Source of the DNA: Choristoneura fumiferana
Taxonomy: Eukaryota; Arthropoda; Insecta; Lepidoptera; Tortricidae
NCBI RefSeq assembly: GCF_025370935.1
Contig: NC_133491.1
Coordinates: forward strand, 9,094,218 to 9,158,217
Direction: 5' to 3'
Length of the DNA: 64,000 nucleotides
Made by a program: the position numbers and the translations under genes. Shown here piece after piece: positions 45,641 to 56,515 of this stretch (the first letter of the stretch is position 1; every line of letters begins with the position of its first letter). The notes beneath the pieces were generated by a model. The model saw nothing but the letters and a program-made list of their open reading frames with translations. It was not told the origin of the DNA and did no database searches.

Positions 45641-46239
45641 CCTTTATGGTGCGTCCACACCGGGCAAACGAAGGATATTCAACGTTGGCTCCGCACACTC
45701 GTTAATTGGCCTTCGAAGGTGCGTCAAACTTCAAGCAAACATTCGTTGGCACCTGATTCTGGCTTGCATTCCCAATTTAAAAATGGACGACGACGATATG
45801 ATTATAATTGATAGTTTTATGTACTGTAATGAGCTCTCCATACTTTAAGTGACGTAAACGGCGTGAAATGTAGACGAGGAATACGGGAGGGAATCAGACG
45901 TCTACGCTACGCTCTTTCGCTTCAACCTGAGCGTTCGTTCGTTTCGTCGTTGGCCTTCGGCGACCGTCCACACTGGATTCGGTGTAATGGTACAATTCCT
46001 TTGATGTTACCGCCACGCTCCGGATCTCCGGCGAACGCCAACGGTCGGTCGTTGGCGTTCGCTAACTCGTCCACATAGCAGGGCTACTACGAAACACGAA
46101 GTTCGTGTCGTGCGGTCCCTCTGACACTTACACTATTTAATACGAGAGCGAGAGGGACGGTACGATACGATCTTCGAGTTTCGTAGTAGTCCTGTAGTAC
46201 CAACGAACACATTCGTTGGCCCGGTGTGGACGCGGCTTT
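45641..46239. mobile_element. GTCCACACCGGGC TIR element with a nested MITE
   Basis: The left edge GGTGCGTCCACACCGGGCAA is inverted against GCCCGGTGTGGACGCGGCTT at the right. The interior repeats CGTTCGTTGGC-type words (TTCGGCGACCGTCCACACTG, GGTCGGTCGTTGGCGTTCGC). It is interrupted at 46081-46194 by a GGGCTACTACGAA MITE. A truncated relative is at 55641-55735. No coding capacity. Confidence 0.6.
46081..46194. mobile_element. GGGCTACTACGAAACTCG MITE, nested copy
   Basis: Full palindrome from GGGCTACTACGAAACACGAA to TTTCGTAGTAGTCCTG with the typical centre (GTCCCTCTGACACTTACACT, ATTTAATACGAGAGCGAGAG). It lies inside the element at 45641-46239. Confidence 0.75.
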
Positions 46240-46282
46240 AGACCAAACACGCACAAATGAGGGCGTACAGAGGTACGCGTGA

Positions 46283-46390
46283 GGGCTACTACGAAACTCG
46301 AAGTTCGTATCGTACCGTCCTTTTCGCTCTCGTATTAAACAGTATAAAGGGACCGCACGACACGAACTTCCAGTTTCGTATTAGCCCTGC
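46283..46390. mobile_element. GGGCTACTACGAAACTCG MITE copy
   Basis: Palindrome of about 108 bp, GGGCTACTACGAAACTCGAA to CGTATTAGCCCTG, with the centre partly deleted. Confidence 0.75.
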
Positions 46391-46639
46391 TGCACGCGTG
46401 TTCGATTTATGTAGCGCGTGTAAGCGCGTATTTCAAAAACGAGCGCATACGCGCAGAACAAACAAAACGCTAATCTGAAACCGCCCTATACCTATAACCA
46501 TGCGACCACGCCCCATCTCGGCCATCTCCCATTAGTAATTTCGTGTAACAAAGAGATGTAAAGACGTATCCGCGGAACGATTTGCAGTAAACACTTTATT
46601 TTATGCCTGAGCCTGAGCAAGATTTTTATAGTAGTTTAA

Positions 46640-46780
46640 GGGGCTGTTTTACCATCCCCTGATTAGCGTTAACCGACGGTTAAATGTGATGCCGTCTCCG
46701 TCTATTCGAACAAAACAAATAGAGACGGCATCACACCTAACCCCCAGTTAACACTAATCAATGGATGGTGAAACAGCCTC
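46640..46780. mobile_element. Palindromic MITE, PIF/Harbinger-like, copy 3
   Basis: Same ends as the copies at 353 and 20775 (GGGGCTGTTTTACCATCCCC here), 141 bp, flanked by TAA at 46637-46639 and 46781-46783. Its right terminus has one change (CCTC for CCCC). The central arm is inverted relative to copies 1 and 2. Confidence 0.8.
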
Positions 46781-47486
46781 TAAGTTTATTCTTCCCCGTT
46801 ATGCAAACTGCCTTCATACAATCAGCAGAATGTCGCCACGCACTGAGGGTTGCGAGTTACCGGCAGGGGACAGCCCTCTCCCTCACCGCACACCTACACT
46901 TCATCACACAATGTACTGTATGTCATCACCCTGTGGCCAATTTATTTCCTAGTTGTTATTATTACGCCATACCTGTAATAAACCCCCCACACTAAAAATA
47001 AAGATACATAAAGTAACCAAGCCTCAAACATTTTCAGTGTGGTGGAGTGGCGTCTCGTCTCCTAATTTAATTTCTACTCTTTTTGGACCAACTCTTATGT
47101 TTAAGGTTATATGGTAGGAAATAAAAGAAACATGAAAAATAAAATATGATATTTATAAAAAGAGCATTGGATTCATATACAAAGTTTACCTACATATGCA
47201 ATAAATTCGGTAATCTATGGAAATATGAATTTATTCTTCATCCTTAGGATTATTTAAAGTACATCCTCAATTTCAAATAAAATTATATTAAAGATCTTAA
47301 TTAGCATTATAAATTATAAGACAGACTAATCAACATTTTGCTGTAACTGCTGACCCAGTTGGAACTTACCATACAATGGTCAAATAAAATGTATAATAAT
47401 TAAATTAAATAGAATCATGCTACATAAACCACACTTATCACATTAAAATCTGAGTTTTTAAATGTTACAATCTTGGGATATTGGCA

Positions 47487-50400
47487 TCATCTTGTTTTCA
47501 TGTCTTCCTTCAATTTGTAATGTATTAACTCCATACAGACTGTCGCGTCTTCGGCGCTGTCGTGGCCATCCACAGAGTTTTGAATAATTTTCTTCAAGTG
47601 CTCAGAAGACAAATTTCTTAGTGCTCTTTTATATGGTGGGCCCATTTTATGAGGAAACATAACACTTGTGTCAATAACAGTGTCATGGATAAGTTTCAGA
47701 GCTTTGAAGTCAGATTCCAAACTATGACCTATCAGTATTGTTTTGCTGCTGAACATGGCAAGCATAGCTGCTTGTACTTCTAGCAAGGTTGTTTTTACTT
47801 CAGCCATGTCTTCTTCAGTTATTCCAGAATATCTTGTGTTATAATCGACAATAGGATGAAGAGGCTTCACAAGTGATTCATAAATCACTTTGCAGGCAGA
47901 GTTTATTACTGTAACTCTGGTCAAATCCAATCCATGTGTGGTATAGCACATTTCACAATCTAAAGAATAAACCCCATAATCATCTGATATCTTTTCAGGT
48001 GGTAAAGTTCTAACATATCCCTTCAAATTATCATAATCTAAATACTCATGTACATGACTGGGAGCTACACAGCATCCATCAGACATTCCATCTTGGCTAC
48101 AGCACTGATATCGTGCTTCGCCACGAACTCTGTATTTGTTGTTGGGATGATAGATACATTCCTCTTTTACAGCAGCAAACCCTTTCTTATCTATCATAAA
48201 TTCTTTCTTACATCTACAGCATGTTCTTATATTTCCTAGAGGTGGTTTTTGTCTATTTTGTACATAAATTTTTGCTTTCCCTTTTTGTCCATTAGGATGA
48301 AGTCTAGGAAAACCATTACTTTCAAGTTGTTCTTCAGTTAATATCCATTTTTTAATATTGCTGTAAAGTTTTGCACCACTGAACTCTTTTGAATCAATGA
48401 GTCTTTTATTTTTACTCTCAATACTCCAAGATCCAGCACTCCCAGTTTTTCCTGATATAGCTTGTGGCAGTTTCTGAAAAGCATTGCAATCTGATCCAGA
48501 CTTTTTTACTCCATTGCATTCTTGCAGTTCTTTTTTGAGTCTACTTATGGTTAGTACAGCAGAATTTTTATATATCTGAACTGTGGAACATTTTTTACTA
48601 GTGGATAACTCTTCATGCTGTGCTCTGGCATATGCATCAACTGCTGAAAGATATATGTTAATGCACTGATCTATCATCATATTCAAATATGTAGACCTAA
48701 TATTAGCTGGGATTTTTGAAGCAAGTGGTTCAAGGACTCCAGGTCTGTCTATAAATTTATCATTGGGCATATGTGCAACTCTCTGTACACCTTTTTTTAC
48801 AGTTTGTATCACAGTTGAACTAGTAGATGGTTTTGCTACAGTTTGACTGGGTGGTATAGTTTTCTTGGCATTCATCATTGTCGCTGCATAAGGCACATGT
48901 GCAATACGTATTTTAGAGCTACTAGCACTTGAATTATTTCTAACTGCATCTACTTTAAGCAATAATTGATCACTATTGGAGGTGTTATTTGTGTTCATAC
49001 TATTCTTTGCAGCATGATATTCTTTTATCTTGACTAATCTTTCTGCCATGGCTTGAGCAGCATTTAATTTAAAATCAGGTTTGATTGGAGGCTTCGCTAC
49101 TACTCTTATGTTTTTGTCAGCTGTTCTAGATATTCTCTTCTTTCCAGAGACATACTCATCATCATGCTCTTCTTGTATTTTATTTTCCAAATCTTCCAAA
49201 TTTTGAGTCTTCTCTGTGGGAACATACTCTTCAAATATTCTCTTACATTCTAAAGCTATTGTTTCTTCATCTGACTCAGAGATATCATATGTTTCTTCAT
49301 CATTGTGGTCAACACTAATATCATCCGAAATGTAGTTGTTATCAGTGTCTGATATACCATTAATAGAATCATTATCCTTTTTTGATTTCTCTTTTTTATC
49401 CTTTGATCTCTTAGAACTATTACGAGATTTACTTTCTTTATTTGTCCTATCAGAGCTGCTTTTAGAGCTGCTGGAGCTTTTTGAATGCCTTTCAGAACTT
49501 TTAGTAGACTTTTCTGAATGCTTTGCCCCTCTATCACTGCTTTTCGAACTAGTATGTTTTTTATCTTTGTGCTTATCCTTTTTTTCATCTTTACTTTTTT
49601 CTTTATCCTTTTCTTTAGTTTTACTTTTATCCTTATCTCTATTTGAACTTTTGTGACTTGATTTTCTATCAGAACTTCTGGACTTCTTTTCGTCTTTTTC
49701 CTTATTATGAGAATTAGTTCTATCCCTTTTACCCAACTTGCTTTTTTCATGTGATGATTTCTTGTTTTCAATTTTATTAGATTCCGGTTTTTCTTTTTTA
49801 CATATTTCATCATTGTTATTTTCTTTGTGGCTCTTTGATGATTTTTTGTTACTGGTATCTTTAGTTTCGATATCCTTTGTTTCTTTAGTTTGATCTTTAG
49901 GTTTTTCTTCATCTAATATTTGATCTAATATGTCAAATTCTGGACCGAGATCATCTAATCCATTTAGGTCATTAGCTAGTTTTTGTTTTTTGATTTCTGG
50001 TTCATCTTCATCACTAGAAAAACATGGAGCGAGGGACCGAGGTGTGGGCTGATAGGTAACTGATGGGACATCCTTTTTGGTTGCTACTTTGGCTGGCTTG
50101 TATTCTAACACATTCTTTTTTTTACCCACACTCTTATCTGATGGAATGTAATTTACTTTGTTCGAGGTCTGGTTTTCATCTGGGGTGTACTCTGGCAGCT
50201 CAGTCTCAACACCAGGTAAATACTTCTCTGTAGACTCAATTCCACCTTTAGGGGTATATGGATCCAGTTGTATAGTCTCAGTACTTCCCGGTGTATACTT
50301 CAAAGGTGGAGGTATGAATACAAAAGGTTTGGAAGAAATATCATTATCAAAATTTCTTTTGATAGGTAAACTTGCAGGTTTCCTTGGGTGTAAGGAACAG

Positions 50401-50785
50401 GGATATGTCTCTTCTTAGGATCGTTAACCTCTTCAGTGTTTACAGTGTCTGAATTGTTTATTTTTTTCAGCTCTGAGATAGGGGTTGGATTGTATGTAGC
50501 TTTAGGCACAGTGGCAACAGTACCCGCTTTGTTAGGGTCTTCGATGCTCTCTGCGGCGCTTACTTGAGGTAATGATACTGCCGATGATGATTCTGTTTGT
50601 TGAAGAACCTTTTGCACCGCCGCCGATACCAGTTTCTGCAAGATCGCTCCACTTTCAATCCCATCATTCGATGAGCTATGAAAATCTTTCTTAACATGAC
50701 GAAAATGACAATAAGGTCTCTCACATAGGCCACTGTCATAAAAAGGACAGTTGAGTGCTTTAAAGTAGCCTGTCGAAGGAAGCAT
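47487..50785 (-). CDS. REXO1: REXO1-type RNA exonuclease
   Basis: Starts at 50785 with MLPSTGYFKALNCPFYDSG, the family start, which includes a CCCH zinc finger (C-x7-C-x4-C-x3-H, ending CHFRH). The frame runs to about 50372 and resumes at 50297-47487, together about 1,070 aa. The middle is a Lys/Ser-rich low-complexity block, preceded by recurring Y-x-P motifs (YTPG, YTPDE, YIPSD, YKPAK, YQPTP). The C-terminus carries a Cys-rich zinc-binding stretch (CCRCKKEF to CCSQDGMSDGCC) and a DEDDh 3'-5' exonuclease: DCEM, GHSLESDFKAL and HDSAEDA supply the acidic residues and the histidine. Family members trim RNA 3' ends in the nucleus, and vertebrate REXO1 binds Elongin A. The join near 50298-50390 is unresolved: a 74-nt intron (weak GTTTAC donor) or a 1-nt frame break. 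The domain call is very secure, the exact structure less so. Confidence 0.9.
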
Positions 50786-50904
50786 TCTATTCTGTATTTT
50801 CAATTTGTACAAATAAAATACAAAAATCTGAAAATAATAGCCACTATCCACTCCATTTGACACTTGTATCTGATCACCACACCACAGACAGCGTATAGTA
50901 TCTG

Positions 50905-51020
50905 CAAGGCTACTACGAAACTCTAAATTCGTATCGTACCGCCCCTCTCGCTCTCGTATTAAATAGTGTAAGTGTCACAGGGATCGCACGACACGAATTT
51001 CGAGTTTCGTAGTAGCCCTG
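50905..51020. mobile_element. GGGCTACTACGAAACTCG MITE, copy upstream of REXO1
   Basis: Palindrome starting AAGGCTACTACGAAACTC and ending TTTCGTAGTAGCCCTG, with the centre TCTCGTATTAAATAGTGTAA. It starts 120 bp upstream of the REXO1 start codon. Confidence 0.75.
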
Positions 51021-51150
51021 GCTACTTACTACGAAACTGGAAACTCGAAGTTCGTGTCATACGGTCCCTCTGACACGTATACTATTTAATACGAGAGCGA
51101 CAGGGACGGTACGATACGAACTTCGAGTTTTGAGTTTCGTAGTAGCCCTG
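51021..51150. mobile_element. GGGCTACTACGAAACTCG MITE, abutting second copy
   Basis: Follows the preceding copy without a gap: GCTACTTACTACGAAACTGG through AATACGAGAGCGACAGGGAC to TTTCGTAGTAGCCCTG. The two copies form a tandem of palindromes in the 950-bp divergent region between REXO1 and the BLOC1S4-like gene. Confidence 0.75.
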
Positions 51151-51733
51151 CTGCTGTAGTGATACAACCATAGAAAACAATTATAAAATGACATTTTAAA
51201 GTTTAAGCAACTATATCATTACCTCAAACAGAATTTAACAGAATTGCTGGACAAAAAATGTCGTGTTACTTACTGTTATTAGTCTATAAACCAACTCTTA
51301 TACTAAAATTATAAAGAAGTTCATCAAAACGCACGAAGAAATATTTGCGAAAGATTGTCCTCAAACTTTAATGTTTATGTCCTTAGGCAATTAAGGTGTA
51401 CCTTATGCCATACTTTATAACATGAACATTAATAATGTCATGGTCAGCCCCTCTCAAATTTCATAATACTCTTTCACAAGAACTAACTTGTGTAGAATGC
51501 AATGCAATGCAATGAAGGTAGCAATCGTGAGGAAGTTACAGCGAGAATTGTCTTTACCATGGTTTTTTACTGAAGAAAAACCATGGAACTCATTATCAAA
51601 GTTTTGCACTTTATACCACTTTCCTTTAGACAACTGTCAAAACTTTTGACAGATCTGTTAGATAAATTCGTGAGCTTGTTTGAGTACGGTTATCCCGACT
51701 TTGGAGTATAATAATAATAATAAGTATTGCAAG

Positions 51734-52192
51734 ATGCTGGAAGAAGTGGTGCAAGATTACGCAGCTTACCTCAAGTTGGACCTATCAAGTGGATTCCAGA
51801 CAGTCCAGGATGTTATCGACAACATGTTGACGCGGCTGGAAGAGTTAACAAGTGTGCTACAAATTATCAAGACGAAGAACAGTGAATGTGGATCCGCTCT
51901 TACGGAGGATATTACTAAATACCGGAGCGAAATAACAATATTATCAAAGAAAATAAATACAGTAAATGATGTCATTATTAGACTTACCAACAATGTTGAT
52001 ATTGTTGAAAAACAAGTGGAAAAGGCAGAGTTTGATTTCAGTGTTCAAAATGATAGCAAGATCAAAAGTTTCCTGAAGCCTTTTTTGATGAGGAACAAGG
52101 ACCCTGTGTCAGCAGCTCCTACAGTTATAACTCCGCCTGATAAAGTAGAGTTACAAAGTGTTCTTAATAACTTTGAACAAAATATTGAATAA
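51734..52192 (+). CDS. BLOC1S4: BLOC-1 subunit 4 (cappuccino)-like protein
   Basis: Single exon, 152 aa from the first in-frame ATG. An in-frame stop lies at 51671 and no ATG lies between, although an upstream coding exon cannot be excluded. The alignable core reads DYAAYLKLD, then NMLTRLEELTSVL and VDIVEKQVEKAEFDF. These match the vertebrate YAACL, LLTRVDEFVGML and VARMEEQVTKAEAEL landmarks in order and spacing, followed by a basic FLKPFL segment. It is mostly alpha-helical, consistent with a coiled-coil subunit of BLOC-1, the octameric complex that shapes cargo traffic to lysosome-related organelles. Human BLOC1S4 is 217 aa, with a longer N-terminus. The stop codon overlaps a poly(A) signal (TAAATAAA), and the gene ends 107 bp from the opposing dUTPase stop. 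Confidence 0.75.
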   Translation: MLEEVVQDYAAYLKLDLSSGFQTVQDVIDNMLTRLEELTSVLQIIKTKNSECGSALTEDITKYRSEITILSKKINTVNDVIIRLTNNVDIVEKQVEKAEFDFSVQNDSKIKSFLKPFLMRNKDPVSAAPTVITPPDKVELQSVLNNFEQNIE

Positions 52193-52197
52193 ATAAA
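52192..52197 (+). terminator. Poly(A) signal AATAAA overlapping the BLOC1S4 stop
   Basis: The last A of the TAA stop (52190-52192) is the first base of AATAAA, implying an exceptionally short 3' UTR unless a later site is used. Confidence 0.55.
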
Positions 52198-52217
52198 ACA
52201 GATACATTATTAATATG

Positions 52218-52223
52218 TTTAAT
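52218..52223 (-). terminator. Possible poly(A) signal ATTAAA of dUTPase
   Basis: Minus-strand ATTAAA about 75 nt past the dUTPase stop. If used, cleavage would fall within the 3' end of the BLOC1S4-like transcript. Confidence 0.35.
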
Positions 52224-52298
52224 GAAAAAACGTGTTAATGAACAGAAATGTAACAAAATGAGCCTTAACTATATTAAATTATCACATAAAGGGTGTTA

Positions 52299-53997
52299 TT
52301 ATTGAGTTCCTGTGGAACCAAAGCCTCCATCTGCTCTCTTGGTCTCAGAGAGGCTTGCAACTTCCACCAAGTCTGGATAGAAGATTCTTTCACAAATGAG
52401 CTGTGCTATTCTATCACCTTTGGCAACATTAAAATCTTGATCACCATGATTAAACAGCACTACCCCTACATTTCCCCTGTAGTCTTCATCTATTACACCA
52501 GCTGTAAAAGAAAAGCGTGATTGACTATAAACCTCTGAATAGCTATAATTTTAGTCAGTGTAGAAAGCAGTTGAGCACTTAGTATAGTACAATAATTTTA
52601 ATTGTTACAGTAACACTTCCCATCATCATCATTATAATTAAGTTCGAGCTAGCTCTCTTGTTGATGGTAGTAATCGCCATTTTGTATGCCTCTCTGCCAA
52701 TGCCTTCAGCTCCTGATAAGACTATAGTTTCCAACAATAATAAAATAATTAAAATGGGTCAAATAATTAAATAATACTTGGTTTACTTTTAAGACTGACC
52801 AGTGTGCAGTGGACAATATTTAGAATGATATCCAAAATTTTAACTACATAAGTTCTCTAATTTGGGGTTAAGAAGTTTCTATTTGAGGGTTAGAAGAAAC
52901 TAGCAGTTATTTAATAAAAAAAAATCTACAAATTTAGCACAACAGTTTATTAAGTGCACTTGGTTCCATTGGTGCTACGAAACAGAGAAACCAATGAAAA
53001 GTCTATTTTTACAATGAGGGTGTATGTGACAGGCTATTTTACACTAGTATTATGAGGTCTGTTTGATAACATAAAACATTTTGTACCTTTGGTAGTACAA
53101 GGGCAAGATTGTCTAAAAATTTTAAAAAAGTGATTCAGTTTCTTCAACTGTAGACAATTTGTTCCAAAAAAGGAACTAAAAGTCTTGAATTTTTTGTAAT
53201 AATAAAGTGTGTAGTGTCACTGCAGGACAAATAGACAGACCTAGCCTATGTTAGGCGACATGGAAATTCACTATGTGAGAAATCTGAATTTATTCTATTC
53301 TATGGTCCTTTTTACATGTAGTAGTAATGGTATTGAAATTTCATTTACAGAGTTTTCTTAAGTATGTTGCCCATACATTTCTGTTCACAATTCAAAATGA
53401 TCTACCTATATGAAAATCTTATGAACACAATAACATATTCATTGTCATATTCCTCATTTATATGAAATTTACTCACCTCCAACATCTATGAAGTTTTTAA
53501 CAGCTAAGCCTGAGCGAGGAGCAACTCTGCCATAGCAGCCAGATGGTAATTCAATTTGCAAGTCGGTCTTAACCAACCCTTTACCGCGAGCAGGAATCAC
53601 ATAATCGTAAGCACTGAAAAAAAAAATTACCGTAAGCAACAATTAGTAGCCAATGATACAGATCCTCTCAGATCTTTTTCTCTCAATTGCGATTGCTGAA
53701 TACTTAAAGGAAAAAGATGTATTTTGGAATACAAAATGTGATCGGTATTATGTGATCGGAATAAAAACCTACGGAAGAGGAACGACAATAATGTGGACAT
53801 TTAGGTTATACAAGTTATGTGGCATTTGATTTTACTAATATAATTACGCCTAAAACCTTTTATAAGCAGCAGTTTTATTGGTTTGTCAATTACCTTTTTA
53901 AGTCAAATCCCGCAGCTTTGTCCGAACCTTTAACAGGTGGGAAAGCATGCTCGCTTAAACGAGTGAACTTAAGAGTAGTTTGCACTTCAGAAGGCAT
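52299..53997 (-). CDS. dUTPase: dUTP diphosphatase (dUTPase)
   Basis: Exons 53894-53997, 53477-53613 and 52299-52501 join in frame to 147 aa, a normal length for the homotrimeric class. All five signature motifs are present in order: motif 1 AAGFDLKSAYD (across the first junction), motif 2 PRSGLAVK, motif 3 GVIDEDYRGNVGV with the catalytic Asp, motif 4 GDRIAQLI, and motif 5 RADGGFGSTG, which closes over the active site. The enzyme splits dUTP to dUMP and pyrophosphate, keeping uracil out of DNA and feeding thymidylate synthesis. Start ATG 53995-53997 gives MPSEVQTTLKFTRLSEHAF. There is no mitochondrial leader on this start, so this form should be nuclear or cytosolic. Tail to tail with the BLOC1S4-like gene. 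Confidence 0.96.
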
Positions 53998-54314
53998 TTT
54001 AAACAGTCTTAGGATTTTTAAAAAAGAATACAGCTTTACTTATCACTAGGATAATAAACCTTACGGTTGTGACTAACAAACAAACAATGTTGACAATACG
54101 AAATGCTTAGTTGGGTTGGTTGTGGTTGATGTTGTAGAAGCAAAGAAAGGCAAAGGCAAATGCAAACAAAGGTAGAGGAGTAGGGGAATGGAATTGGCGC
54201 GAAAATAAAACCGTCAAACAAAACCACCAAGATCTCCTTTGACAGGTATTCTGTGTAGCCAGCTAAAATTTTTAAAAACTCTAGTTTTCTTTTTTATTGT
54301 CGGAATGTCACATA

Positions 54315-54739
54315 ATGAGGGCTATCGTTTTTTGTCTCACTAGATGGCGCACTGTTGCGTGAGGTTTTTAAGTATGGCTTTCAAAGTCTGTTATTACGGG
54401 CGTGAAAACAAAGTTTAGATTAAAATCATATTTAATACACCTTAAAACCGTACCATCAAAATATCGAACATGCCACAGTGTTGCATAGTCCCCGTTTTGT
54501 TCGGAAAAAAGGGAGGACAAAGGTTTCCGAAAGACAAAACTGTCTCAAAACACAGACATTCATTGCCCCGGAACGCATATTTGCCATAATTAATTTCAGA
54601 TATTACAAAATATTCACACAATTATTCTAATTATAAATAAACCCGCGTAGCTCACTCAAAAACTATGAGATTTGACATTTCGGAGACCTCACGCTACACT
54701 AGCGCCTCTAGTGGCGAATTCATTCGCTATAGCACTCAT
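54315..54739. mobile_element. 425-bp TIR element (ATGAGGGCTATCG), copy 2
   Basis: Same length and almost the same sequence as 26479-26903. The right terminus has two changes (CTATAGCACTCAT). It includes the shared words CTCACTAGATGGCGCACTGT and GCCCCGGAACGCATATTTGC. Confidence 0.75.
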
Positions 54740-55640
54740 TGGCCAAGTTTACATGCTTTAGGTGCAAGTAATGCAAGATCTATTTCGAAATATATAAATA
54801 CCTTGTTGAGTTTCTTGTCAACTAAAGTTTTTCTAAATCAGTGGTAGATTTCTCTACGTTCATGAATAAAGTTGTTATGCCCAAGCAAAGCACAACACAG
54901 CTAAAATGAGCAAATGTAGAGATATTTTTGTAGGTCTAGCAAGACTGCACTAGCAACAGCTTATAAAACTGTTGGAGTGTCTATTTAAAACGCATTTTCT
55001 TTTTCTCGTAAATGTCCGTAAAAGTCGTCATAGAAGTCATAGATACAAGCCATTTGTTCAAGATGTTTGCCGGTATCTGTACAGAAGGTTGACAGTTAAT
55101 CTAAAATGAAATAGATCCCTCCCAAAGAGATACGAGATAAATAAAAATGAACGGTAAAATGTGTTGCTAACTGCAAAACTCGGGAACGGCTGGACTGATT
55201 TCGCTCATTATTTTTTTGTTGTGTTCGTTATTGTCAGGAGAAGGTTTTTATGGAAGGAAATACAGAAAAAATCAACGGGGGTGAAGCCGCGGGCAACTAG
55301 TGTCTAATAATGTATAGATAATGGCATGGACCCTTTCGTGCGCGAGTCCGACTTGCACTTGGCCAGTTTTTTTTCTCTCTTTTCGTAGTTTTTTCAAATA
55401 CATAAAACAAGTAGTGACGCTAAATGTGAAAAAAATAGAAAATATACACGGGAGACATCGAAATAAGGCACCTTGTATTCAGTCAGTCTTATACACCTCA
55501 CTGAACACAAGGTATCGATTTCGATGTCTGCAACCAAATTTCTGTTCCTAAAGCTGCGTTTTCACCAATATCTTTGATCCCTTTGCAGTCGGGTAAAAAA
55601 GAAAAAAAAAAACATTAGCCAATGTTACACATGCTCATTA

Positions 55641-55735
55641 TGGCGCGTCCACACCGGGCCAACAAAGGTGTTCGTTAACGCCACGCTTCGGATCGCCGGC
55701 GAGCCATCGTTGGATTTCGCTAAACCGTCCACACA
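55641..55735. repeat. Truncated GTCCACACCGGGC element
   Basis: Starts GGCGCGTCCACACCGGGCCA and stops at AAACCGTCCACACAT. Related to the left part of 45641-46239. Confidence 0.5.
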
Positions 55736-55791
55736 TAATACTACATGATACTAAAGGAGTGTCGGAGTCGATAAGCGGATTCGGTACCGCA

Positions 55792-56058
55792 GGGCTACTA
55801 CGAAACACGAAACTCGTATCGTACCGTCCCTCTCGCTCTCGTATTAAATAGTATAATAATTAAATAGTATCTGCAGGGCTACTATGAAACTCAAAACTCG
55901 AAGTTCGTGTCGTGCGGTCCCTCTGACACTTATACTATTTAATACGAGAGCGAGAGGGGCGGTACGACACGAACTTCGAGTTTCGAGTTTCGTAGTAGCC
56001 CTGCAGAGGGACCGCACGACACGAACTTCGCGTTTCGAGTTTCGTAGTAGCTCTGCTG
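55792..56058. mobile_element. Two GGGCTACTACGAAACTCG MITEs, one inside the other
   Basis: A full copy (55874-56002, CAGGGCTACTATGAAACTC to TCGTAGTAGCCCTG) splits an older copy into a left half (55792-55873, ending in the central ATTAAATAGTAT) and a right half (56003-56058, resuming AGAGGGACCGCACGACACGA). A further short left-end fragment follows at 56071-56090. Confidence 0.75.
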
Positions 56059-56097
56059 ATACCGGAGCTGCAGGGCTACTACGAAAATAATGAACCA

Positions 56098-56515
56098 TGA
56101 AAATATTTTTCTACCAGTTGGAAGTCGGTCGGTGCCTCAGCACGAGCCAGCAGGAGTGGACCTATAGTCATGTAGCGACTCCTAGCGCCATCTAGTGAAC
56201 AACAATAGAAACTCCGACCATGTTTTACATCGCGCTATCGAAGTTTCTCAACGCGGTCGCATATATACAAGTTCCGACGCTCTTCTTTCGGACTTCGGTC
56301 CCCAGGCATAACACTTGCCTGGAGAGAGCTCTCTATTGGAGCCTCCCCCCATAGTCATCTACCTCACCTACGCACTATACCTATGTTGGGCTTGAACTAT
56401 TATCTATTCTGTGGTTGAGCTTCAATCATCAATCAGTCCTGCTGGTTCGTGCTAAGGCACCCAAACACTACCTACAGTATAGGCACCGACCGACTTCTCA
56501 GACTGGTAGAAAAAT
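56098..56515. mobile_element. 420-bp element with long TIRs
   Basis: Left arm AATATTTTTCTACCAGTTGG, AAGTCGGTCGGTGCC and AGCACGAGCCAGCAGGA. The right arm has the same words inverted (TCCTGCTGGTTCGTGCT, GGCACCGACCGACTT, ACTGGTAGAAAAATATT) with an insertion of about 20 bp. The middle has TCGCATATATACAAGTTCCG and GGACTTCGGTCCCCAGG, which looks promoter-like. No open frame of note. Confidence 0.65.

Larger units (their letters stand above)
43565..47486. other. Intergenic between UbcD6 and the REXO1-type gene
   Basis: Tail-to-tail gap of 3.9 kb. 43565-44700 is AT-rich, presumably including the UbcD6 3' UTR; an ATTAAA at 43658 is the only poly(A)-signal candidate noticed. 44.7-46.8 kb holds the repeats listed separately. 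46.8-47.48 kb is AT-rich with the presumed REXO1 3' UTR (minus-strand AATAAA at 47230-47235). No gene is supported. Confidence 0.5.

Noticed and set aside
49256..49912. 218-codon Lys/Ile-rich frame
   Set aside because: Shifted-frame reading of the Lys/Ser-rich block of REXO1.
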